Translations under genes and position numbers: made by a program
Notes under the pieces: generated by a model
What the model saw: the letters and a program-made list of their open reading frames with translations, nothing else
What the model was told of the DNA's origin: nothing
Database searches by the model: none
NCBI GenBank assembly: GCA_916048095.2
Contig: OU696589.1
Span: 7,703,683 to 7,767,682, forward strand
Direction: 5' to 3'
Origin: Sacculina carcini
Lineage: Eukaryota; Arthropoda; Thecostraca; Sacculinidae
DNA length: 64,000 bases
Shown here: positions 31,070-43,163 of the stretch, one piece after another
Numbering within the stretch: position 1 is the stretch's first letter
How the letters are laid out: each line of letters starts with the position of its first letter

Positions 31070-31829
31070 ACTAACTAGGGGTTGAGTTTGTGTCGGATTG
31101 AGTTTGTGTGTGAGGTACGCTCGGTGCAGTGTCCGCCGTTTGCAGTGGGGCTGCAGTTGCTGGGTCCAGATGGACCGGTGGGGGTCACTGGTCCGGGCCC
31201 GGTGCTGTAGCTCCCGCGGACTCGTACCGGGCGGAGCTCGCAGCGAGCTCAGGGGTATTTCGGTGCCCGTATAGCGCGCACCACCACTGGCGTGGCATCC
31301 CATGCTGGATCTGCCCGTCCCCCCAGTAGGGCCCCGTGCAGAGGTGGGTGGTCGTGTGCGCAGAGACAAACAAACATTTAATGCGTCGAAACCTTCAACC
31401 ATCCCAACTGCTGGTCGTCCATCGGGCGATCGGCCACGGCCGCCGAAAGGTGGTCGTACATTGAGACACGACCAGGACGACACTCGTGCTGTTCCCACTC
31501 CGATGGTGTTGGTGTTTGCCAGCACCGACGAGAAGACGAAGCTGTCATCGTTGAACCCGTTCCGACGTCTGGATGGATTCAGGAACATCGGAGACGTGCC
31601 TCTCGAAGCCAGCCGGCAGAGAGATGGTTCGTTGATGGTGAAATACGGCACTGAGACGGCAGCAGCCCGCGCGATAAAGGCAACCACTTTTCGTTATCGC
31701 GTGGTTACGGGCGAAAACAAGCGTTGGGAGAGCACCCCCATCTCGGTGTGTGCGCACTCGACATTGAACCACGCCAGAGGTTCAAGGTTCAATTGTTCTG
31801 TTCTGTCGTGCGCTAGAGGGTGTCGATGA
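31070..31829 (+). mobile_element. I-type LINE 5' UTR and ORF1 N-terminal part
   Basis: After CACTAACTAGGGGTTGAG (about 31070) comes a GC-rich leader, then an ORF from ATG 31302 (MLDLPVPPVGPRAEV). Residues about 65-150 form a conserved block with SSLNPFRRLDGFRNIGDV and GSLMVKYGTETAAARAI that reads as an RRM-like fold. This is the gag N terminus that is missing from the copy at 5678. About 40 bp (31780-31818) of unrelated sequence follow, shifting the frame, so ORF1 is broken before the zinc knuckles. Confidence 0.7.
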
Positions 31830-32622
31830 TGAGGAGATTTGCGACGGATTGGCATCACAGGGTGTCATCCGCGTGGAGCGCATCGTCCGACGGCGTGAGG
31901 GTAGCGAGGTGCCAACGCACTTTTTCTTCCTCACGTTTGACGGTGCTGATCTGCCGGACGACATCAAGATCGGTGACATCCGTCAGCGTATCCGAGTCCG
32001 CCCCTACGTGTCTAACCCGATGCGGTGCTACAGGTGCCAACGTTTCGGACATACGAGCTCCCGCTGTAACCGTGCTGAGATCTGCGGACGCTGCTCATCA
32101 GAACGGCTCACCGCTGTTGATTGCGACAATTGCAGGAGCAGCGGTCATGCGTCCTCGTCGCGTGACTGCCCGGAATGGCTAAAAGAAAAAGAAATTCTGG
32201 CTATTCGCGCTGCCCGGCGCTGCAGTTTCGGCGAGGCGCGTGCTGTATATCGCAGCTCGCATCCATCAGGCCCGTCCTATGTCGGCGTAGTCACGAAGTC
32301 GGCTCAGCCGCCACAGTCTGTCGACTCGTTTCTGGAGAAGCTGACTGTTGGAGACTTCTTGAAGCTGTCGGGACGAATGGGCTTGAAGCTGGTCGTACCT
32401 GAGGCTGACAAAGATGAGCATGAACCAACACCGGTTGATCGGCGGTCTGAGGGGACTGCCGTGCCGCGGTCGCCAGCGGCCGCACCCCAGCGGTCCCAGG
32501 CGTCCGCGACCCAGCGGTCCCAGGCGTCCGCGACCCAGCGGCCCCAGACGGCCGCAACCCAGCGGCTCAAGGTGGCCGCTCCCCAGCAGCCTGAAAAGGC
32601 TGTGTATTGGACCGAGTTTTAA
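31830..32622 (+). pseudogene. I-type LINE ORF1 C-terminal part, second copy
   Basis: The frame is equivalent to 3-650 but complete on its left: GVIRVERIVRRREGS, the CYRCQRFGHTSSRC knuckle, the second motif lacking EYFCV, and a Pro/Gln/Ala-rich tail ending at the same artificial ORF2 fusion. Unlike the first copy it keeps the RRC residues (9 bp present). Confidence 0.75.
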
Positions 32623-33572
32623 TGATTTATTGCATATTTTACACTCCCGACAACCATCGATTTTAGCAATACAGGAGATTAAGCTTTTAACTTATTCGTA
32701 TTTTAGTATTCAGGATTTTAATGTCTTTATTATTATTATTAATTTCAGGCAAATCCAGTAGCATGGGAAGAGTGCAAGCACTATTACCACCCTAAGGTGG
32801 CCCCATGTACCGGAAGCGCCCAAAAGATTCAGAGAGAAAGAGAGTTCGAAGAGAAAAAAGTCTAGAAAGAGAGTTGGAAAGAAAATAATAAATAAATAAC
32901 AATAAATAATAAACCATCATCCGATAACAATCCATAATGTCACTCCGCCCACGTTCCTCAATAAATAATAACAATCAACAATAAATATGTGATTCAGTAA
33001 AGAACAGCCATAAATAAATAAGAATATATATTAATAAATAAGTAATAAATAACAATCAAGAACAATACATATGATTCAATAAGAAACATCCAACAATAAA
33101 TATAAATATGATTCAATAAGTAACAACAACACAAATAAATATGATTCAATAAACAATAACACCAATAAATATGATTCAATAAACAACAACAACAATAAAT
33201 ATGATTCAATAAACAGCAACAAGAATAAGCAACAGCAACAATAATAAATATGATTCAATAAACAACAACAACAATAAATATGATTCAATAAACAGCAACA
33301 ACAATAAATATGATTCAATAAACAGCAACAACAATAAATATGATTCAATAAACAGCAACAACAATAAATATGATTCAATAAACAACAACAGCCAACACTG
33401 AGTAAAAGTATAATTTAATAAATAACAACAACCAATAATAAATCGTAATACATAGAGAGTAAAATAGGAATAAATATAAATAAATAGAAAATAAATAACA
33501 ATAAGCATGAATAAATAACAATAAGCATGAATAAATAACAATAAATATGAATAAATATACAATTAATAAGAC
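32603..33572. repeat. ORF2-start fragment, shared module and minisatellite, unit 2 copies
   Basis: 32603-32729 equals 631-757 (TCG retained at the TAG site). 32730-32974 equals the shared module. 32975-33572 equals the 30-bp minisatellite, with single-base differences such as AAGAACAGCC for AAATAACAGCC near 33000. Confidence 0.85.
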
Positions 33573-33579
33573 TCAACAG

Positions 33580-36500
33580 TCAATTCCGCTCTTTCAGTAG
33601 CATTTCATTTACTTTGGCCTTGAATTTGTTCAAATTGTTCTGCGAGAAAGCCTCCTCCTTCAACGTGTTCCAAGTAGACACAGTGGCCGGAAGAAAGCAA
33701 CGTTGGAATTGTTTTGTACGACAACGAATTGGAGCCATGCACTGGGGATGCTGTTTGGATGTAAACCGTGTGCTTCTTGCTGCCACGAAATCATCAGGAA
33801 TTGACTTGCTCATCGGATGATGGTCGTTGTGCTTGATCTTGTACAGCATGCACACGCTGCTGACCTTTCGACGATGGCAAAGATCACCAAGAACCAAGTC
33901 ACCACAGAGGAACTTGGAAGTTCTAACAACTCTGTTGATGAGATTGAGTTGACAATCCGCAGCAGAAGACCACACAGGGGCGCAGTACTCCAGAATTGGC
34001 AAAATGAAACAGCGAAAACAAGTTTTTGAGATTGTGCTGCTACCGAACATCCGATATGCCTTTCTTATAATTCCCAGTTTCCGCGATGCCGAACAAACTA
34101 GCTTCCGAATGTGACTCTCAAACGTCAGCTTTGAGTCTACATGTACTCCCAATATTTTGAGCTCATCACACACGTTGAGTTGGGCGTCATTTATGAGGAT
34201 AGCTCCATGTGAAGGCTGAACGGTACGTGACCTAGAAACCAACAAGCATTTAGATTTCGAAGTGTTCAGCATCATATTCCACCTCTCACACCACTTCAGG
34301 ACGCTGCTGAGATCGTCGTTGACCGTTTGACGCACCTGTGGTCTGTCCGAAGGAGATGAAATTACAGCCATCAAGGTGATATCATCAGCATATCCATATA
34401 CAGGGTTGCGTGTGGTTGTGTACAGGTCAGCGGTGTAAATGTTGAACAAAATAGGACCCAACACACTTCCCTGCGGGACACCGGACACAATGCTCTGCCA
34501 GCCACTGTATGCTCCATCGATGGCAACACGTTGTACGCGATTGGATAGAAATTGATGCAAAACACTTAGCAAACGGCCGCCGACTCCAATGTTTCTCAGT
34601 TTTTGCAACAAGCCCTGGTGGCTCACACGGTCAAATGCTGCCGAGAAATCCAACTGCACAATCCAGGCTTCACTGCCTTTGTCTAGCACTTGCTGGAGCT
34701 CATGCGTGATAGTAAGCAGAGCGTCAGTCGTGCTGAGTTTTTTGCGGTATGCAAATTGGTTTTCCGACGGCAGATTGTTGCTCTCCAGGTACTTGGACAG
34801 TCTGGAAGATATCAAGTGCTCGAATATTTTGGACATAATCGGCGTAATTGATATTGGCCGGTAGTTTGCAACATCAGCTGAATTGGTTCCTTTTGGTATG
34901 GGCGTGATATTCGCAACCCGCGAACATGATGGAAACGAACCAGTCTTCATCAAGCGCCTGAAAAGAGCACTGAGCTTCGGAGCTAGAGTATCTGCCGTGT
35001 TCTTGAAAAATAGCGGAAACATATTCAGAGGGTCTGTTCCTCCGTGGGCATCAAGGTCTTTCATGAGATTCGCCACTTCTTTTGATCGGAAGGCAATGCC
35101 TTTGATTTTCGGGGCGAGGACAGATGAATCGTCAGACGGAATGGACCCTTGACATTGCTTGGTATCGAAGTAATCCATAAGCAACTCTGCCTTCTCTGTT
35201 GGGTTGATTTTGAGCTCACCGTTCGCTGAAAATAAAGGAGGGACAGACAGGTCATGTCCAAACACTGGCGATTTCAACGTTGACCACCATTTGTGGGTGT
35301 CATTGGCAGATGTTAGCTTTTCAGCAAGTTTCTTTGAGTGACGTGTTTCTGCTTCTGAATACACATGCTCAGCATGCCGTCTGGCCTCAGTGTAGACATT
35401 CCATGAATCGGCTGAGCGTGATTGGAGCCACTTGTGGTAAGCCTCCTGCTTGGATTCACGTGCGCTGCGACATTCGTTGGTGAACCAGGCTTTGTCATCA
35501 GAGCGAAAACGTAGTTTTTCAGTAGGCACTCTCCTTGAGATGACATCGGTAATGTATTTGTTCAATGCATCGATGGGGCATTCCTTCTGCTGCAGATTTG
35601 AAACTTTAATTGCTTTCAATTCATCATTCACCTTCACCCAGTCAACATTGTTCTTCATGTGCACGAGCCTTGAAATCGTGTAAGGAGAAACTTTCTGTCT
35701 CAATGTCAGCTTCACGGACAGCGACGAGTGATCTGAACTTCCTATTGGAGCTTCCACGTTTACACTCACGATATCTGAGACGTCTGTCATAACCAAGTCC
35801 AAACAGTTTCCCGCTTGATGTGTGGGACCGGACACCATTTGGGAGCAGCCAAAAATGTTGCAGAAATCATATGATGCTCTACCATGAGCGTCTGTAGGAG
35901 ATGTCGACAAGAGCCACTCACGGTGATGGGCGTTCATGTCCCCCACAAATACAAACGCTGACTTGGTGTCCTTCTCCTGAATTGTTGACATGGCTGACAA
36001 GATACATTCGTAGATAGAGTCGTTACTGTCTGGATTTCGGTAGGCTCCAAAGATGTAAAAATTCATCAAGGCGGTGTTGACACGCAGCAGCATAACTTCA
36101 TGACAAGTGCAGTCGTGCGCTGTAATTCACGTTGCTGAAAAGCCTTTGCGTACGTACACTGCCATGCCACGCCGCCTGTTTTTTGAGTCACGTTTGATTA
36201 GCAATGGCTTACTGAAACCTGGCATCAAGGGCTCAGATTGGTCCCGATAATCGGACACACGCGTTTCGGCACAGATAACGATGTCCTTGGAGCGACTGGC
36301 TGCTGTCAAATCTCTGATGTGCTTATACAAGCCCCTGATGTTGGCGAAAAGTATATTTGAAAATCGTTTTTGTGGTCGAGCGGGACCGGGATTCATTTCA
36401 ACATCGCCACACATCATCAGCAGAAACGACAAATCCACGGTGTGAGAAGGCACACACACAACGCAAAGCAGACATACAAATAAACACATAATGCACGACG

Positions 36501-36888
36501 CATGCGAGCACAAAAACACAACACATAACACATACATACGAAATGTCACAACAAAATACAAGCATACAACACACACAATACAAAGCAAACATACACACAA
36601 ATACACACACAACAAGAAAAACACTAGAAAACACATGTGAGAACAATTTATTGAGAGCTCATTGTTAAACACATATCGCAAGGCAAAATGTCCAATGGGC
36701 GACCACAAAGACAGAGTATGAGAGAAACACAGAATTAGTTGGCACCTCAGTGCGAGGAAAGAGCTGGGCGCTGACGGAAAACGGGAAAACCGGCCGTTAG
36801 CCGTCGGGGCGGGGCTACAATTTTCGGCCCGCCTCATCAACAAAACAGACATGAGACAGAAAATAATACATATATCCATGAACAGCAC
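33580..36888 (-). pseudogene. CR1/L2-like LINE ORF2 with 2A-like leader, unit 2 copy
   Basis: Same 2A-like leader, endonuclease and RT as 1608-4916, with the same in-frame TGA (36127-36129). I found no amino-acid difference, which argues for a very recent duplication or an assembly duplicate. The GC-rich presumed 5' UTR extends to about 37352. Confidence 0.85.
36382..36408 (-). other. 2A-like motif GDVEMNPGP, unit 2 copy
   Basis: Identical codons to 4410-4436 in the duplicate LINE. Confidence 0.8.
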
Positions 36889-37362
36889 TTATATTTATAG
36901 ACAAAGTTAAATTAAATAATATACAAACTGAACTGAAAAGTGACGAAAAAGAATGTGATGAGATAATTCAGCAGGAAGATTGCAAAGCAACTATGGCTGC
37001 GAACCCTGATTCTCAATCACATTCATAAACAAAATATATAAATTGAAACAAAAGAAAGATTAATTGACTTAAACAGTCTTAAAAGTAAATGAATGAGCTC
37101 GCAAGAAGAAAATATCCGCCTTTAAAAAGGCAAATATTATCAATGAACAAAACGAGTAATGAAAAATCTAAATAACGCTAAATCAAATATAATAATAAAA
37201 CAACTGAAATATAACTCAGGGAACACTCAGCGTTAGCAGAAAGCAGGATCTGTCGTCGGTGAGCGTCAGCGAAGCGTAGACAGCCGGGCGCGAACGAGCG
37301 ACGGAAAACACGTGCACACTCAGCGAGGGTTAGTCAGAGACTGAAATATATATTTAGATATT

Positions 37363-40300
37363 TAGATATGATAATCCCAGCTCGACTATAGCCCATGGCG
37401 GGGTTATGCTGGCTGTTCGCACCAGTGTACCCTGTCGCCGCCTGCATATTCAGTCAGATTTGCAGGTGGTTGCGGTTCGGTGCTATCTCGGTGGTAGGGA
37501 GGTGAGTGTGTGCTCATTGTTCCTGCCGCCTGGTCGCCCGTTCCCAAGGGCTGACGTTCGAGTTTTTAATCAGTTCACTTTCACCCCCTTTGTATGTGTT
37601 AGGCGATTTTAATGCTCACAGCCCTTTTTGGGGTTGTGATGCATATTGTGATGCGCTAGAGGGTGTCGATGATGAGGAGATTTGCGACGGATTGGCATCA
37701 CAGGGTGTCATCCGCGTGGAGCGCATCGTCCGACGGCGTGAGGGTAGCGAGGTGCCAACGCACTTCTTCTTCCTCACGTTTGACGGTGCTGATCTCCCGG
37801 ACGACATCAAGATCGGTGACATACGTCAGCGTATCCGAGTCCGCCCCTACGTGTCTAACCCGATGCGGTGCTACAGGTGCCAACGTTTCGGACATAGGAG
37901 CTCCCGCTGTAACCGTGCTGAGATCTGCGGACGCTGCTCATCAGAACGGCTCACCGCTGCTGATTGCGACAATGAGTATTTCTGCGTCAATTGCAGGAGC
38001 AGCGGTCATGCGTCCTCGTCGCGTGACTGCCCGGAATGGCTGAAAGAAGAAGAAATTCTGGCTATTCGCGCTGCCCGGCGCTGCAGTTTCGGCGAGGCGC
38101 GTGCTGTATATCGCAGCTCGCATCCATCAGGCCCGTCCTATGTCGGCGTAGTCACGAAGTCGGCTCAGCCGCCACAGTCTGTCGACTCGTTTCTGGAGAA
38201 GCTGACTGTTGGAGACTTCTTGAAGCTATCGGGACGAATGGGATTGAAGCTGGTCGTACCTGAGGCTGACAAACATGAGCATGAACCAACACCGGTTGAT
38301 CGGCGGTCTGAGGGGACTACCGTGCCGCAGTCGCCAACGGCCGCACCCCAGCGGTCCCAGGCGTCCGCGACCCAGCGGCCCCAGACGGCCGCTCCCCAGC
38401 AGCCTGAAAAGGCTGCTGAACGGCGACCTGAGCGGGTCGCCGATCGGCCGGTCAACCGGCCGACGGACCGTGCTGGCAAATCGGCAGCGATGCCATTCAG
38501 TCAGGGCGGCAAAAAACCGGCCGCTCAGCAGGCTTCAATGGAATATTAGAGGTATTAGACCGAATTTTAATGATTTACTGCATATTTTACACTCCCGACA
38601 ACCATAGATTTTAGCAATACAGGAGACTAAGCTTTTAACTTATTCGTATTTTAGTATTCAGGATTTTAATGTCTTTAGATATGATAATCCCAGCTCGACT
38701 ATAGCCCATGGCGGGGTTATGCTGGCTGTTCGCACCAGTGTACCCTGTCGCCGCCTGCATATTCAGTCAGATTTGCAGGTGGTTGCGGCTCGGTGCTGTC
38801 TCGGTGGTAGGGAGGTGAGTGTGTGCTCATTGTACCTGCCGCCTGGTCGCCCGTTCCCAAGGGCTGATGTCGAGTTATTAATCAGTTCACTTTCACCCCC
38901 TTTGTATGTGTTAGGCGATTTTAATGCTCACAGCCTTTTTTGGGGTTGTGATGCATATTGTAGCCGTGGTTATATCATGGAGGATATTTTAAATGTTTTA
39001 GACATAGGTATTTTAAACACAGGCACATATACGCATTGCGCCATGCCATCGGAAAGCATGTCCGCTCTGGACCTCAGTCTGTGCAGTCCCAGTCTGCAGG
39101 CATCCACGAGCTGGACCGTTGAGAACAGTCTGTATGGAAGTGACCACTTCCCTATATGGATCTGTCTCAATGAGGTACCTAGGTTTGAAACACGACCACC
39201 GAGATGGAATTTCAAACAAGCTGATTGGGTCCGCTATGATTGCTTGACACTGGAAGCCATGAGCAACCCCACACTTCGACCCAGCGTCGAAGATTTTACT
39301 GAAGCCATTGTCACCTGTGCCGAACAGAGCATTCCGCGTACGGCATCGCGTCCCCGGCGGCGTCCTGTTCCTTGGTGGACAGCCGCGTGTTCTGTGGCGT
39401 TGCGAGAGCGACGTCGTTGCTGGGGTCGCTTCCGGCGCAACAGCACGGTGGCAAACATGCTTTGCTTTCGCCATGCTCGCTCACAAGCTCAATGGACCTT
39501 TCGTGAGGCGAAGCGGGCCTCGTGGGTGTCCTATGTGTCCAGCATTAATCGGGACTGTCCAATATCCACCATATGGGACCGTATAAAGCGCATCTCTGGG
39601 AAGTACCGTCCCACTCCACTGCCTTCTCTGAAGATCAGTGGCGTGGACGTGATAAATCCGGAGCATGTTGCTGACGAAATTGGCCGATATTTAGCGGAGC
39701 GCTGTCGTGCAAACGTAGGCGACCCTGATTTTGCGGCGATCAAACAGCAGTGCGAGAGATCACCCGTTGATTTCTCCACCAACTGTCAGCTACCAATCAA
39801 CAGCGATTTTTCTGTATCTGAGCTGAGAACAGCCTTGCGATCGCTTCGCGATGTGGCTGAAGGCCCTGATGAGGTTCACAACCTCATGCTGAAACGTCTG
39901 TCGCCCGCAGTGCTGTCCACCTTGCTGCAGGTCTTCAATGATCTGTGGAATGGTGGTCAGTTTCCAGCCTCCTGGCGACGGGCAATTGTGATACCCATCA
40001 CGAAACAGGGCAAATCGGGCGATCACCCGTCTGACTATCGCCCGATATCGCTGACCTCCAGTCTCTGCAAACTGTTTGTGAAAATGATTTGCAGACGGCT
40101 GGTATGGTTTCTGGAACGCGGTTGGCTGTTAAATGATGCTCAGTGCGGATTTCGCCAGGGTCGCTCAACTTTAGACCACCTGGTGACCATCGACTCTCGC
40201 TACGTGAAAGTTTCACGCCAGGTCACCACGTCGGGGCGATATTCTTTGACATCTAAAAGGCATATGTCACCACATGGCGACATGGAATTCTTCGCAAACT

Positions 40301-42408
40301 GCATCGCTGTGGTGTTAGAGGCAACATGGAGAGGTTCGTACACAATTTCCTTTTGCACCGCACATTCAGTGTGCGTGTGGGGAACTCCCTGTCTCGTCCG
40401 ATTGATCAGGCAGAAGGCGTTCCACAGGGTAGTGTGCTCAGCGTGGCACTTTTTGCCATAATGATCAACGACATTGACAATCATTTGCCTCCCTCGATTG
40501 GACGGTCTCTCTCTGTGGACGACTTCGCCGTATGGTGTTCTTCCCGCAGCACTGCTGCTGTCCATTCGTCAACTGTAGCTGGCGGTGAATAAGATAGAGA
40601 CTTGGGGAACGCGTAACGGCTTCCGCTTCTCGACGTCCAAAACGGTCGGTGTACACTTCTGCCGCCGTCGAGGTGCCTGCCCTGACATGGAAGTGAAATT
40701 GTACGGCAGTGCTGTCTCATTCCAACGCACGGTTCGGTTTTTAGGGGTCACGCTGGACTCGCGCTTGACCTACAAAGACCATATTTCACAGCTGAGAACC
40801 ACATGTCTAAAGGCACTGAATGTGCTGAAAACTGTTTCCCACATGCGGTATGGAGCAGATCGACAGTCTCTTCTCCTTCTGTACCACTCGTTAGTCAGGT
40901 CGCGTCTCGATTACGCAAGCATCGTATATGATCTGGCTTCGCAGTCAGCAAAAAGTCGTTTGAATGTCGTACACCACGCAGGGATACGCATTGCCACTGG
41001 CGCGTTTCGCACGTCGCCAATCGTCAGCCTCCTTGTTGAGGCTGATGAGGCTCCGCTGGCGCTCCGTCGTCAAGAGCTGGGCATGCGTTATTCTTGCATG
41101 CTGGCAAGCACCCATGAAAACCCCGCGTATGACGTGGTATCTTCCCAGCATGTGCCTGAGCAGCAGCACCTTCCAGGACCTCAGTGTTCTGTGCTGTTTT
41201 GCAGCAAAATGAGGGCACTGCTGGAGTCATGCGGGATGGGTGCTAACGACGTCCTCAGACAAGAATACACGGCGGAGTCACCCTGGAAGTTGGTCACACC
41301 CGAGGTCGACGTCTCGCTAGCAGCTCTGCCGAAACACCGTACAGTGCCCAGTGTGATTCGCTCAAACACACTGGAGCGAATTCATTCTTAAGGACAGTAT
41401 ACTGCCGTGTACACTGATAGATCTAAGTCGGTCATTGGTGTGGGTTGTGCGTTTGTAAGTGGAGGTACGTGCCGCTCGAGCACGCTGCCACCGAGCGCTT
41501 CTATTTAATCGGCTGAACTTAACGCTATCCTGCTGGCCCTGGTTTTTATTCGCTCATCTTCATTTTCATTGTTTTTAGTTTTATCCGACTCCCTTAGTGC
41601 TTTAAATTCATTGTCGTCATTCTCCTTACATCCTCTTATACAGAGCATTTTTTTCTCTCTTGACATCATCCACTACCAGGACAAGCGTGTAAAGTTCTGC
41701 TGGATTCCGGCCCATATTGGTATTTTGGGCAACGAGCGAGCTGACAGAGCCGCAAAAAGAGCTGCTGAACGAGACTTTTATTCATTTTATTTTAACTTTC
41801 CCATTCCGTATTCGGACTTTTATCCTATTATACATCTTTTTTTCCGTTCTCGCTGGCAGCTCTCCTGGGACGAATGTGGTACTAACAAACTGAAAGCAAT
41901 GAAGCCAGAAATCGGACATTGGATGTGCTCTTGTCGCCGGAAGAGGTCCGAGGAAGTTGCGCTCTGTCGTCTGTATGTGGGTCACACGTACGACACGCAT
42001 CGCCATCTTCTACTCGGACAACCTGAACCCATTACGTGCAGCGCATGTAATGCACGTCTCTCCGTGCAGCACATCCTGGTGGAATGTCCAGCATTCTCAG
42101 AGGCGCGTCAACGTTTTCTTGGATCCGTTCGGACTACTGACGAGGTTCTTGGACAGGAGCAATCGGCGGTCATTGACGGCCGCATTTATAAATTGTTACG
42201 GCTTTTGCCTTTTAAAATTATTTATTTATTTTTATTCTTCTAATTTTCATATTCATATCACTCACCCTCACGCATATTTATTTCATCGCTCCATTACGTC
42301 CATTACGTTCATATGCATAGTTTTTGTTTAATTTAGACAGACTGGGGGGTGCCATATGGTCCTAGAGGCCGGTGCACCCCAAAAACTCAATAAACAAACA
42401 AACAATCA
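37363..42408 (+). mobile_element. I-type LINE with endonuclease-gag fusion, unit 2 copy, 409-bp deletion
   Basis: 37363-37649 is the endonuclease fragment. gag then runs in frame to 38549 but is cut short: bases equivalent to 6565-6973 are deleted at 38536/38537, so the basic gag tail, the intergenic gap and the ORF2 ATG are gone and gag ends MEY-stop in ORF2 sequence. The rest of ORF2 (38537-42243) carries the same stops and frameshift as unit 1, plus a Gly-to-Arg change in the RNase H YTDGSK motif (near 41418). The 3' tail ends near 42408. Confidence 0.8.
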
Positions 42409-43146
42409 TCTCTTCAATTCGAATAATAGCGATGAAAAATTCAATAAACTCAGTTGTTACATAAAAGTGAATGCCAAGAGGTCATTAGAAACAAAAATAA
42501 ATTTATTTGAATTGATAATAACACGCATTTGTTCTTCTGTCCGACATTTGGAATTCAACTTGGCAACTCTTCCATTCCCCACCAGTGATACATCTTGCAT
42601 AGATTTAGAACCACTGCCGTATCGCTCATATTATCGCACGCGACAACCACTGATAATAGAAATTATAAATGTGTTGAGGGTTGTAGGAATTTTTGCTTTC
42701 AATAATTCAATTTTCATCGTCCATCAATCATAGTGATATATGATTGGCTTAAACCGCGACCAGCCAATTCTACGAAGCCGGTTGATGAGCTGCAATAATG
42801 AAAAAACGTTGAATATTTGTTTGAATGTATTGAATTGCACCCAATATGTGTACAAGGTTTATATAGTACACATGGGGACAATTGTGTTGTCCATGTAGTT
42901 GTATTTTTGTTCATGTAGCTACGTGTACATTGTGGGTGCATGTTGATGTTGTCGTGGCGGTGTTGGTGACCTAGATGGTGATGGTAATTAGGAATGTTCT
43001 GGTCATTATGATTTGGATGATGGCGAACATAATATGGATAATGATGGTGGTAATATCCTTACAAGCAAGCAACCCGCCCACACACAGTCAACCGCGACGA
43101 CAAGAGAACAGCGTATGCCGGTTGGTGGTAACACGCGGTGCTCGAG
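42409..43146. other. Region between LINE and kinase gene, unit 2 copy; no gene recognised
   Basis: Parallels 10846-11582 with scattered single-base differences (for example near 42645 and 42947). The 125-aa open frame is conserved here but remains unrecognised. Confidence 0.45.
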
Positions 43147-43163
43147 CTACATCATCAACGGGT

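Larger units (their letters stand above)
1..31963 (+). repeat. Unit 1 of a ~32-kb direct tandem duplication
   Basis: Base 1 aligns with base 31964, and the two units then run in parallel at near identity. The offset is 31963, becoming 31972 after a 9-bp indel near 249, 31563 after a 409-bp deletion, and 30178-30205 after loss of one kinase repeat from unit 2. All elements keep the same order and strand in both units up to 22731/57288. This is read directly from matching sequence and gene coordinates. A recent segmental duplication or a tandem array is the natural reading; an assembly duplication is possible. Confidence 0.9.
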
